Translations under genes and position numbers: made by a program
Notes under the pieces: model-generated
Told to the model about the DNA's origin: nothing
The model's input: the letters and a program-made list of their open reading frames with translations, nothing else
Databases searched by the model: none
Part shown: one piece after another, positions 1-5,041 of the stretch
How positions within the stretch are numbered: position 1 is the stretch's first letter
Layout of the letters: each line of letters starts with the position of its first letter
NCBI GenBank assembly: GCA_035551935.1
Contig: DASZMJ010000669.1
Coordinates: 1-5,901, forward strand
Reading direction: 5' to 3'
Length of the DNA: 5,901 nucleotides
Source of the DNA: DASZMJ01 sp035551935
Lineage (GTDB): Bacteria > Planctomycetota > Planctomycetia > Isosphaerales > Isosphaeraceae

Positions 1-1
1 A

Positions 2-46
2 CCACACCGCCCCATCGGTGTGGGGGGACGGCACGCGGAGCGTGCC
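2..46. repeat. Two adjacent small hairpins beyond pilT
   Basis: CCACACCG (2-9) pairs with CGGTGTGG (16-23) across a 6-nt loop, and GGCACGC (30-36) pairs with GCGTGCC (40-46) across GGA. Both stems are perfect. With the larger palindrome at 52-122 they make three consecutive stem-loops in the first 122 bases. There is no T-run on either strand, so they are not classical intrinsic terminators. Function unknown. Confidence 0.6.
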
Positions 47-51
47 CGCTA

Positions 52-122
52 CGAGGTCGGAACACGATGGGGACTGGCTCCGAGTCTTCGAGGTGCCCGT
101 CCCCATCGTTGTTCCGACCTCG
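52..122. repeat. 71-nt near-palindromic hairpin 3' of pilT
   Basis: The arms at 52-74 and 99-122 are complementary over 23 bp with a single extra base on the right arm. The pairing then continues inward with interruptions (76-78 with 95-97, 80-81 with 92-93, 84 with 89), so the whole element folds into one long imperfect stem. It lies 17 bp beyond the pilT stop codon in the direction of pilT transcription. It may stop exonucleases or end transcription with the help of Rho, but it lacks a T-tract. The element looks like a palindromic intergenic repeat of the REP/MITE kind; copy number elsewhere in the genome is unknown. Confidence 0.75.
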
Positions 123-138
123 AAGGAAACCGTCCGGC

Positions 139-1305
139 TCAGAGGATGCCCGGCTGGGCGACCGTGATGCCCTTGAGGGCCATCTTGAGCGTCTCGACGC
201 TGGGGGCGACCTCGAAGGCGGTGGCGCGCTCGATCTTCTCCTCGACGACGAGCTTGCGGAGGCTCTCGGTGAAGTCCTGCATCCCCTCCTCCTTGCCGAT
301 CCGGATCGCGTCGCCGAGCTTGTTGTCCTCCTCGTTGCCGATCAGCTTGCGCACCGTCGGGTTGGTCCGCATGATCTCGACGGTCGGGATCCGGGTCATG
401 CCGGTCTTGGCGGCGAATTCCTTGGTCGTCGGCAGCAGCTTCTGGGCGACGATCGCCTTGAGGTTGAAGACCATCGACTGCCGCAGCGCCGGGTGCATGT
501 CGCGCGGGAAGAGGTCGAGGATGCGGCCGATGGCCGACGGGGCGCTGGAGGCGTGCAGGGTGCCGAAGACGAGGTGGCCGGTCTCGGCGGCGTGCATCGC
601 CGCGTTGAAGGTGTGCCGGTCGCGCATCTCGCCCACCAGGATGATGTCCGGGTCCTGCCGCACCGCGTGCTTCAGGGCCGTGTCCCAGTCCGAGACGTCG
701 ATGCCGACCTCGCGCTGGTTGATGATCGACTTGTCGTCCTTGAAGACGAACTCGATCGGGTCCTCGATCGTGACGATGTGCATCCGTTCGCGCTCGTTGA
801 CGTACTGGAGCATCGAGGCGATCGTCGTGCTCTTGCCCGAGCCGGTGACGCCGACGAGGATGATGATCCCCTGGTCGTAGCTGGCGATCTCGGCCATGAC
901 CGGCGGCAGGCCCAGGCCCTCGAAGTTCGGCACATTCTGCTTGACGTACCGCGCCACCAGGCTGAGCCGGCCGCGCTGGCGGAACAGGTTGACGCGGAAC
1001 CGAGCCTCGTCGTTGTTGGCGTCCGCGACGATGTGCGCGAAGTCGATGCCGCCGGTCTCCTCGAGGATCGCGAGCTGGCGGGCCGACAGGAGCGGCAAGA
1101 GCAGCCGCTCCATGTCGGCCTGGGTCAGCGGCGGCAGTTGCATCGTCCGCAGCACGCCGGAGAGCCGCATCGCCGGCGGCAGCCCGACCTTCAGGTGGAG
1201 GTCGGAGCCCTTGTGCTTCATCACCATGCGGAAGAGCTTGTTGGCCTCGGGCTCGTCGCCGGCGGCCTCGGGCAGCATCGTCGTCGGGCTGGTGGCTGTC
1301 GCCAT
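139..1305 (-). CDS. pilT: Type IV pilus twitching-motility ATPase PilT
   Basis: A 388-residue hexameric secretion-type ATPase, which in this family powers pilus retraction from the cytoplasmic base of the type IV pilus. The N-terminal PAS-like part carries the typical GSDLHLKVGLPPAMRLSG stretch (residues 33-50). The RecA-like core follows, with Walker A GVTGSGKST (152-160, Lys158), the Asp box VTIEDPIEF (178-186), Walker B DPDIILVGEMRD (218-229, Glu226) and the His box ETGHLVFGTLHAS (241-253). The absence of a PilB-type N-terminal domain and of a CxxC zinc motif favours PilT over PilB/GspE. Length is near the usual 340-390, with a somewhat long C-terminal tail. The ATG is preceded by GGAG about 11 nt upstream. 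The gene starts 6 bp after hisF ends, so it is probably co-transcribed with it; no promoter is visible in the gap. No other pilus gene is in the window. The PilT family call is firm; whether the cell twitches is not shown here. Confidence 0.96.
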   Translation of the reverse strand: MATATSPTTMLPEAAGDEPEANKLFRMVMKHKGSDLHLKVGLPPAMRLSGVLRTMQLPPLTQADMERLLLPLLSARQLAILEETGGIDFAHIVADANNDEARFRVNLFRQRGRLSLVARYVKQNVPNFEGLGLPPVMAEIASYDQGIIILVGVTGSGKSTTIASMLQYVNERERMHIVTIEDPIEFVFKDDKSIINQREVGIDVSDWDTALKHAVRQDPDIILVGEMRDRHTFNAAMHAAETGHLVFGTLHASSAPSAIGRILDLFPRDMHPALRQSMVFNLKAIVAQKLLPTTKEFAAKTGMTRIPTVEIMRTNPTVRKLIGNEEDNKLGDAIRIGKEEGMQDFTESLRKLVVEEKIERATAFEVAPSVETLKMALKGITVAQPGIL

Positions 1306-1311
1306 GTCGCT

Positions 1312-2145
1312 TCACTCCGCGCTTCGTTGGGGTTCGAGGTGTCCGGTCGTGGGCGGGTTCGGGGCGGGATCGCTCGCGAGGCGGCGGACGGGCACGCCGC
1401 GGCGGGCGAGGTAGTCCTTGGTCGCGGCGATCGAGTGGATGCGGTCGTGGAAGATGCTCGCGGCCAGCGCCGCGTCGGCCCCCCCCTCGACCAACGCGGC
1501 GCGGAGGTGTTCGGGGGAGCCGGCGCCGCCGGAGGCAACCACCGGCACGCCGACGGCGTCGGCCACGGCGCGGGTCATCGGCAGGTCGTAGCCGTCGCGG
1601 GTGCCGTCGGCGTCCATGCTCGTCAGCACGACCTCGCCGGCGCCGAGCCGCTCGACCTCGCGGGCCCAGGCGACCGCCTCGAGGCCGGTGGGGGTCCGGC
1701 CGCCGTGGATGTGGACCTCCCAGGCCTCGCGGCCGTCGCGCGCGACGCGCCTCGGGTCGATGTTGACGACGATGCACTGCGACCCGAACCGCCGCGACGC
1801 GCGTCGGACGAAGTCCGGGTCGCGGACCGCCGCCGAGTTGATCGAGACCTTGTCGGCCCCGGCGTTCAAGAGGGCGCGGATGTCGTCGAGGTCGCGGATG
1901 CCGCCGCCGACGGTCACGGGCATGAAGCAGACCTCGGCCGTCCGCCGGACGACCTCGAGCATGATCCCGCGCCCCTCGTGGCTGGCGCTGATATCGAGGA
2001 AGACCAGCTCGTCGGCCCCCTCCGCCTCGTACCGCGACGCCACCTCGACCGGGTCGCCCGCGTCGCGGAGGTTGACGAAGTTGACCCCCTTGACCACCCG
2101 GCCGCGGTCGACGTCGAGGCAGGGGATGATCCGCTTGGCCAGCAT
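1312..2145 (-). CDS. hisF: Imidazole glycerol phosphate synthase cyclase subunit HisF
   Basis: A 277-residue (beta/alpha)8-barrel enzyme. With HisH it converts PRFAR and ammonia to imidazole glycerol phosphate and AICAR, in cytoplasmic histidine biosynthesis linked to purine salvage. The N-terminus MLAKRIIPCLDVDRGRVVKG is diagnostic. Both catalytic aspartates known from Thermotoga HisF are in place at Asp11 (CLD) and Asp130 (NID). Phosphate-binding loops are seen at VGGG (79-82) and ASGGAG (204-209), with GADKVSIN (96-103) and DADGT (178-182) also typical. The open frame extends upstream to 2223, but I start at 2145: family homology begins exactly at that Met, and a strong GGGGGGAG ribosome-binding site lies just before it. 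The family is usually about 255 residues; the last ~20 (from about LASDP) form a proline-rich tail of no known role. hisH and the other his genes are absent from the window. pilT follows after 6 bp, probably in one transcript. Confidence 0.97.
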   Translation of the reverse strand: MLAKRIIPCLDVDRGRVVKGVNFVNLRDAGDPVEVASRYEAEGADELVFLDISASHEGRGIMLEVVRRTAEVCFMPVTVGGGIRDLDDIRALLNAGADKVSINSAAVRDPDFVRRASRRFGSQCIVVNIDPRRVARDGREAWEVHIHGGRTPTGLEAVAWAREVERLGAGEVVLTSMDADGTRDGYDLPMTRAVADAVGVPVVASGGAGSPEHLRAALVEGGADAALAASIFHDRIHSIAATKDYLARRGVPVRRLASDPAPNPPTTGHLEPQRSAE

Positions 2146-2219
2146 GCTCCCCCCATCCCCGGCCCGTCGCGCCCGCCACCGGCCCGGCCCGCGCGACCGG
2201 CCTTCGCTCGACGTGTTCC

Positions 2220-2256
2220 CCACATTCTAGCCGGCCCCCCGGCCGAATCCTAGCCG
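2220..2256 (-). promoter_or_regulatory. Candidate hisF-pilT promoter with duplicated -10-like box
   Basis: On the minus strand TAGAAT (2224-2229) matches the TATAAT -10 consensus at five of six positions and lies about 80 nt upstream of the hisF start. A similar 14-bp block occurs twice: CGGCTAGAATGTGG at 2220-2233 and CGGCTAGGATTCGG at 2243-2256, with three differences and a 23-bp offset. No good -35 is found at the right spacing, so this is a tentative promoter call. Confidence 0.35.
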
Positions 2257-2414
2257 CTCTGCCGCCCGGGCCGCGGGGTGGCGTGGCCCTTTGGCTTCGA
2301 GGCAACGCCCCCTTCCCGGCACTCTCCCGAACGGGGCGAGGCCGACACTCTTTCCCCCGCCATCGGAGCCAGCCAACCCGGCGCCGGTCGACGATTCCCT
2401 TGGCCATGGCGTGC

Positions 2415-2423
2415 TGTTATGGT
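2415..2423 (+). promoter_or_regulatory. Possible extended -10 for the membrane-protein gene
   Basis: TGTTATGGT contains TATGGT (2418-2423) preceded by TG one base upstream, the extended -10 arrangement. The hexamer 17 bp before it, TTCCCT, is a poor -35. The predicted transcript would have a leader of about 85-90 nt that contains the paired GC palindromes at 2430-2454. Weak evidence on its own; supported mainly by its place upstream of a plus-strand gene. Confidence 0.25.
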
Positions 2424-2516
2424 GCCGTTGCCCCGCGGGGCGTGCCCCGGGGCCGGTCGAGAGCGTCCCGGCCGGCCGGGGCCCGCACGTCCCGCCGGCT
2501 CGCGCGAGGTGCCGCC

Positions 2517-3341
2517 GTGTCCGCCTCCCTCGATCAGCCGTACCGCGGCGCCGACATCGACGGCTATCGCGCCGCGGTCTGCTCGGGCATCACGCCCAAC
2601 CCGTGGCGCCACTTGAGGAACGTCTCCAGCGAGAGCATGCTCCTCAAGATGCTGATCGCCCTGGCGCTGCTCGCCGTCGGGCTTGTCGGCGGCGGGGTGA
2701 ATCTGGCCGTGAGGGGCGGGCTGGCGACCGTGGCCGGGGTCGCCCTCGTCGTGCTCGGTGCGCTCGCCGGCTTGATCGGCCTGGGGTTGGGCGCCATCGG
2801 TGTCTGGGGCGCCCGGCGGACGGCCCGGCACTTCCGGGACGGCCTGCTCGTGCCCGGCGTCGTGGTCTCGCGCGAGCCGCTGGTCCTCGTGGCGCTGGCC
2901 GACATGGGCAAGGCCACGACCGGCGCCGAGCATGCGATCGCCCGCCTGGAGCCGAGGCGCCTGCCGGTCCACTCCCACGAGCCGGGGACGCGCGTCCCCT
3001 GCGTCGCCCGATTCGCCGAGGACGCCGACGCCGACTCCTGGCGGTGGTTCTACCCGCACCCGATCTGCTGGGGGACCGGCGACCCGTTCGAAATCGAACA
3101 GTGCGTCGCCCGCCTCGGCGATGAGCCGTTCCGCCGCCTCGAGGCGTGCGTCGCCCGCGGGCCGCTGCCGTCGAGGGAGGAGGAGATGGTCATCCTCGAC
3201 CGGAATGACGCGTTCGTGAAGGTCCGCAACATCGCGGAGACGGCCTCGACGGGCGGCGTCGCGGGGATCGCGTCAGGAGCCGAATTCAGTGACCCTCCGA
3301 GCGAGCCGGACAGTCGGCCGCCTCCCAAGAACGGCTCGTGA
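2517..3341 (+). CDS. Two-helix membrane protein, DUF3239-like, function unknown
   Basis: A 274-residue protein beginning at a GTG with GAGGTG 5 nt upstream. The frame is open to 2283, but those 78 extra residues are Arg/Pro-rich and lack protein-like character. A hydrophilic N-terminus (1-40) precedes two hydrophobic segments, about 41-61 and 70-97, which should form a membrane hairpin with both ends on one side. The soluble remainder has LLVPGVVVSREPLVLVALAD (110-129), a short PGTRVPCVARF strand (156-166), WRWFYPHPICWGTGDP (175-190) and a C-terminal Pro-rich tail. The motif order (VPGVVV, LVALAD, RVPxVARF, aromatic/Pro segment) recalls DUF3239, a family of unknown function; that assignment is from memory. 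The gene is divergent from hisF and convergent with the ankyrin gene. Its stop codon is the first TGA of a repeat unit, so the original 3' end may have been altered. No catalytic motif is visible. Confidence 0.82.
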   Translation: MSASLDQPYRGADIDGYRAAVCSGITPNPWRHLRNVSSESMLLKMLIALALLAVGLVGGGVNLAVRGGLATVAGVALVVLGALAGLIGLGLGAIGVWGARRTARHFRDGLLVPGVVVSREPLVLVALADMGKATTGAEHAIARLEPRRLPVHSHEPGTRVPCVARFAEDADADSWRWFYPHPICWGTGDPFEIEQCVARLGDEPFRRLEACVARGPLPSREEEMVILDRNDAFVKVRNIAETASTGGVAGIASGAEFSDPPSEPDSRPPPKNGS

Positions 3342-3386
3342 CCCCTTTCGCCTTGTGACCCCTTTCGCCTTGACCCCTTTCCGCCT
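3339..3386 (+). repeat. Three tandem GACCCCTTTC(C)GCCT units
   Basis: TGACCCCTTTCGCCT occurs at 3339-3353 and 3356-3370, and TGACCCCTTTCCGCCT at 3371-3386. The first unit supplies the stop codon of the preceding gene. The same motif, with an added CCA, returns twice at 4398-4435. The units are neither coding nor hairpin-forming; they look like a short dispersed repeat that has multiplied in place. Confidence 0.8.
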
Positions 3387-3404
3387 TCGACCGAGGAGGC
3401 CCGG

Positions 3405-4127
3405 TCACTTTGACTGTTCAGAAGACTGAGCCCCCAGGTCGCGGAGCCAGCTGATGACGTTTTCTTGGCGAGTCCCGCGGCCGCCGGCCGCGTCCAACGG
3501 GGTCCCCTTGGCGTAGTCGGGGACCCAATTCAGGTCGGCTCCCCTGTTGTGCAGCAACTCCGCTGCCCGGCGTTGGCCGGCGGCGCAAGCGTGCCAGAAG
3601 GCCTGCGACAAGGCTTCGGGTTCGATGCCGGATGGACCACCGAGTAGCTCCTCAAGGCGATCGAGCATGCCGAGGGCGGCCGCATGCCAGAGCTTGTCGA
3701 CCTTGGCACCTCGCTGCACGAGGAGGCGAGCGACATGCCAGCACGCATAGCCGATGGCATTGTCGAGCGGGGTGCCGATCGATCCGTCCGGTGCCTCCAC
3801 GTCGGCACCGCCGTCGATCAGCGCGCTGGCCACGTCGACATCGTCGCTGCTCGCTGCCCAGTGCAGGGGCGTCTCGGAGGACGGCTGGTCGGGGTCTCGG
3901 GCGTTCGGGTCCGCCCCCGCTTCGATGAGCATCCGCACGACTTGGGGACCGTTGGGAAAGTAGCCGGGCCAGTCGGCGACCACGTGCAGGGGCGTGCGTC
4001 CCTTGGCGATACCGCCGAGCCTCGACGCCGCGAGGCCCGGCTTGTCGGCGAGGAGCCGCTGCAATGTGGCAACGTCGCCGGCTCGGATCGCGGCGATCGC
4101 ATCGATGAACTCGCGATCGGTCGTCAT
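3405..4127 (-). CDS. Ankyrin-repeat protein
   Basis: A 240-residue protein with about five ankyrin repeats and no other domain. The clear units are GRTPLHVVADWPG...VVRMLIEAGADPNARD (43-78), SETPLHWAASSDDVDVASALIDGGADVEAPDG (84-115) and GTPLDNAIGYACWHVARLLVQRGAKVD (118-144). Degenerate units lie at 147-163 and 177-214, and the N-terminal DAIAAIRAGDVATLQRLLADKP (9-30) is a capping repeat. There is no signal peptide or membrane segment, so it is probably cytosolic and acts by binding other proteins; the partner is unknown. The ATG at 4127 has GGAG 7 nt upstream. The gene converges on the membrane-protein gene, with only the tandem repeats between their ends. Base composition is a little less GC-rich than hisF (about 65% against 72% in sampled 60-base lines), and related short repeats lie on both sides, which hints at later acquisition. 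The fold assignment is firm; the role is not inferable. Confidence 0.93.
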   Translation of the reverse strand: MTTDREFIDAIAAIRAGDVATLQRLLADKPGLAASRLGGIAKGRTPLHVVADWPGYFPNGPQVVRMLIEAGADPNARDPDQPSSETPLHWAASSDDVDVASALIDGGADVEAPDGSIGTPLDNAIGYACWHVARLLVQRGAKVDKLWHAAALGMLDRLEELLGGPSGIEPEALSQAFWHACAAGQRRAAELLHNRGADLNWVPDYAKGTPLDAAGGRGTRQENVISWLRDLGAQSSEQSK

Positions 4128-4291
4128 TGGTCATCTCCGCGGCGGGCTCGCTCTCCATTGTTGGCCGCCTCTCGGCAGCGGCTCCATGATCGCGGGGCAC
4201 CGCATCGGCTGCCGCGAGCATGAGGCTCTCGGGGGCGGGGCCCTCCCGATCGAGATACCAGTGCCGGCTCGGGCTTGCGAGCCACGGCCAG

Positions 4292-4297
4292 AGTATA
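4292..4297 (-). promoter_or_regulatory. Possible -10 box for the ankyrin gene
   Basis: TATACT on the minus strand matches TATAAT at five of six positions, about 165 nt upstream of the ankyrin start. The position 17 bp further out falls in the edge of the 4316-4384 inverted repeat and has no good -35. If real, the promoter abuts the inserted palindrome. Confidence 0.25.
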
Positions 4298-4315
4298 CCG
4301 ATCTCAGCCGGACAG

Positions 4316-4384
4316 GATAGTCGGTGTCGGTTCCTATTTCTGTCCTGGCTGAATTGACAGAAATAGGAACCGACACCGACTATC
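4316..4384. repeat. Perfect 29-bp inverted repeat (REP/MITE-like palindromic element)
   Basis: The arm at 4316-4344 (beginning GATAGTCGGTGTCGG, ending TATTTCTGTC) is exactly complementary to 4356-4384, with an 11-nt loop, CTGGCTGAATT. Past the arms, 4312-4314 can also pair with 4385-4387 if one G is bulged. At about half GC the element stands out from its surroundings. There is no T-tract, so it does not look like an ordinary terminator, although it separates two divergent genes. It encodes nothing. Perfect arm identity suggests a recent or actively maintained element, such as a non-autonomous palindrome mobilised by a transposase elsewhere. No transposase is present here. Confidence 0.88.
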
Positions 4385-4397
4385 TGTGTTCGCTCCA

Positions 4398-4435
4398 GAC
4401 CCCTGTCCGCCCTCCAGACCCCTTTCCGCCTTCCA
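4398..4435 (+). repeat. Two tandem 19-bp units related to the 3339-3386 repeats
   Basis: GACCCCTGTCCGCCCTCCA (4398-4416) is followed directly by GACCCCTTTCCGCCTTCCA (4417-4435), differing at two positions. The second shares GACCCCTTTCCGCCTT with the unit at 3372-3387. Both groups are in the same orientation, on either side of the ankyrin gene and the 4316-4384 palindrome. Confidence 0.78.
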
Positions 4436-4450
4436 AGCGACATGCCTGCC

Positions 4451-4475
4451 GGCTGGGGTCGAGACGACCCCAGCC
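4451..4475. repeat. GC-rich hairpin, 11-bp stem
   Basis: GGCTGGGGTCG (4451-4461) pairs perfectly with CGACCCCAGCC (4465-4475) around an AGA loop. It lies between the tandem units and the left 64-bp repeat. No T-run follows on either strand, so termination is not supported. It is not repeated near the right copy of the 64-bp repeat. Confidence 0.65.
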
Positions 4476-4490
4476 ACCCGCCCACCCGCC

Positions 4491-4572
4491 CGCAGGGCGC
4501 GCCCGGGCCTCACGACGACCTCTCGTCGCTCCGCGACCCGGACGCCCGCGGGCGTCCGGGCCACCCGCGATG
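4491..4572. repeat. Left copy of the direct repeat flanking higBA
   Basis: Positions 4509-4572 are identical over 64 bp to 5553-5616. Similarity continues leftward to 4491 with four differences in the bordering bases. The unit is itself structured: CGACGA (4513-4518) pairs with TCGTCG (4523-4528) around CCTC, and 4537-4560 is a perfect 24-bp palindrome with arms CCCGGACGCCCG and CGGGCGTCCGGG. The copy ends 6 bp before the higBA -35 element. Confidence 0.88.
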
Positions 4573-4578
4573 GTCACC

Positions 4579-4606
4579 TTGACCTATCGCAAATCGCGAT
4601 TATCAT
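4579..4606 (+). promoter_or_regulatory. higBA promoter with embedded palindromic operator candidate
   Basis: TTGACC (4579-4584) and TATCAT (4601-4606) match the -35 and -10 consensus at five of six positions each, with a 16-bp spacer. The leader to the GTG of higB would be about 30 nt. The palindrome AATCGCGATT (4592-4601) lies between the two boxes and overlaps the -10, and ATCGC (4586-4590) with GCGAT (4596-4600) gives a second, overlapping dyad. HigA-family antitoxins repress their own operon, so this is the natural binding site. Promoter from sequence; operator by inference. Confidence 0.6.
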
Positions 4607-4642
4607 GGTCATCCGGGTCTTTCACCGGCCGAGGGACGGGCC

Positions 4643-5038
4643 GTGCGCGTCATCTCCAGGCGGCGGCTGCGCGAGTTCTGGCGGGCCAGGAGGGCCGACG
4701 CCGAGGCCGCCGAGCGGGACCTGTCCGCCTGGTACAAGACAACGAGGAACGCCTCCTGGCCGAACTTCGCCGCCCTCCGGCAGACGTTCGGCTCGGCCGA
4801 CCAGGTCGGCAACTGCGTCGTCTTCGACGTCGGCAACAACCGCCTCCGGCTGATCGGCCGGGTGAACGACGCCAGGCAGATCGTCTACGTCCTGAAGGTG
4901 ATGGACCACCGCGAGTACGACAAGGGGACCTGGGTCGAGGACTGCGGGTGTCACAAGCCACCGCCGAGGGCGCCGGCCTCGTCGCCGAAGGCGCCGACGG
5001 CAAGGCCGGCCCGACGGGGCCGGCGGGGAGGGACGTGA
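4643..5038 (+). CDS. higB: HigB-family toxin (mRNA interferase)
   Basis: A 131-residue protein. The first ~100 residues match the HigB toxin family (RelE-like fold), ribosome-dependent or mRNA-cleaving endoribonucleases that halt translation until held by the antitoxin. Typical features are RVISRRRLREFW (2-13), AWYKTTRNASWPNFAALRQTF (29-49), SADQVGNCVVFDVGNNRLRLIGRV (51-74) and VLKVMDHREYDKGTW (83-97); His89 and Tyr92 are in the conserved HxEYD segment. It starts at a GTG with GAGGGA 6 nt upstream, and homology begins at once. The toxin precedes the antitoxin, the order usual for higBA. After residue 100 a Pro/Ala/Arg-rich tail of about 30 residues (CGCHKPPPRAP onward) exceeds the usual 95-105 length. 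It may be a run-on past a lost stop codon. All core motifs are intact, so the toxin is probably functional. Confidence 0.9.
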   Translation: MRVISRRRLREFWRARRADAEAAERDLSAWYKTTRNASWPNFAALRQTFGSADQVGNCVVFDVGNNRLRLIGRVNDARQIVYVLKVMDHREYDKGTWVEDCGCHKPPPRAPASSPKAPTARPARRGRRGGT

Positions 5039-5041
5039 ACG

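Larger units (their letters stand above)
2146..2516. other. Divergent intergenic region between hisF and the membrane-protein gene
   Basis: This 371-bp stretch separates two divergent genes. It holds the hisF ribosome-binding site and -10-like elements on the minus strand near 2220-2256, and an extended -10-like element on the plus strand near 2415-2423. It also holds two back-to-back GC palindromes (2430-2441 and 2445-2454) and the GAGGTG ribosome-binding site before 2517. Open frames cross it on both strands. Their translations are proline/arginine-rich and show no family features, so I treat them as consequences of high GC. Confidence 0.6.
4128..4642. other. Repeat-rich intergenic region between the ankyrin gene and higB
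   Basis: This 515-bp stretch has no convincing gene. From left to right it contains the ankyrin-gene leader with a -10-like TATACT on the minus strand (4292-4297), a small hairpin (4266-4271 with 4278-4283), the 69-nt perfect inverted repeat at 4316-4384, two 19-bp tandem units (4398-4435), an 11-bp-stem hairpin (4451-4475), the left copy of the 64-bp direct repeat (4509-4572), and the higBA promoter and ribosome-binding site. Open frames here start inside the inverted repeat and read through repeats; they are rejected as genes. Confidence 0.7.

Noticed and set aside
2146..2223. N-terminal extension of hisF to 2223
   Set aside because: HisF homology begins at the Met encoded at 2145, which has a strong ribosome-binding site; the 26 upstream residues are low-complexity and overlap the likely leader.
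67..2253. A 728-codon open frame on the plus strand opposite pilT and hisF
   Set aside because: It lies wholly antisense to two well-identified genes, is built of Asp/Arg/Val/Gly-rich runs, has no domain features, and is the expected mirror of high-GC coding sequence.
2283..2516. N-terminal extension of the membrane-protein frame
   Set aside because: The 78 extra residues are Arg/Pro/Ala-rich with no conserved look, whereas the GTG at 2517 has an excellent ribosome-binding site.
4131..4376. An 81-codon minus-strand frame ending just before the ankyrin gene
   Set aside because: Its first ~20 codons are the arm and loop of the palindrome and the rest is the ankyrin leader; no family features.
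4354..4386. Plus-strand promoter starting with TTGACA in the palindrome
   Set aside because: The -35 match is perfect, but at 17-18 bp spacing only a poor -10 (GACTAT) follows and no gene starts nearby; the sequence is explained by the inverted repeat.
3652..4485. A 277-codon minus-strand frame overlapping the ankyrin gene
   Set aside because: It is a frame-shifted shadow of the ankyrin gene extended into the upstream repeats; the ankyrin consensus appears only in the 3405-4127 frame.
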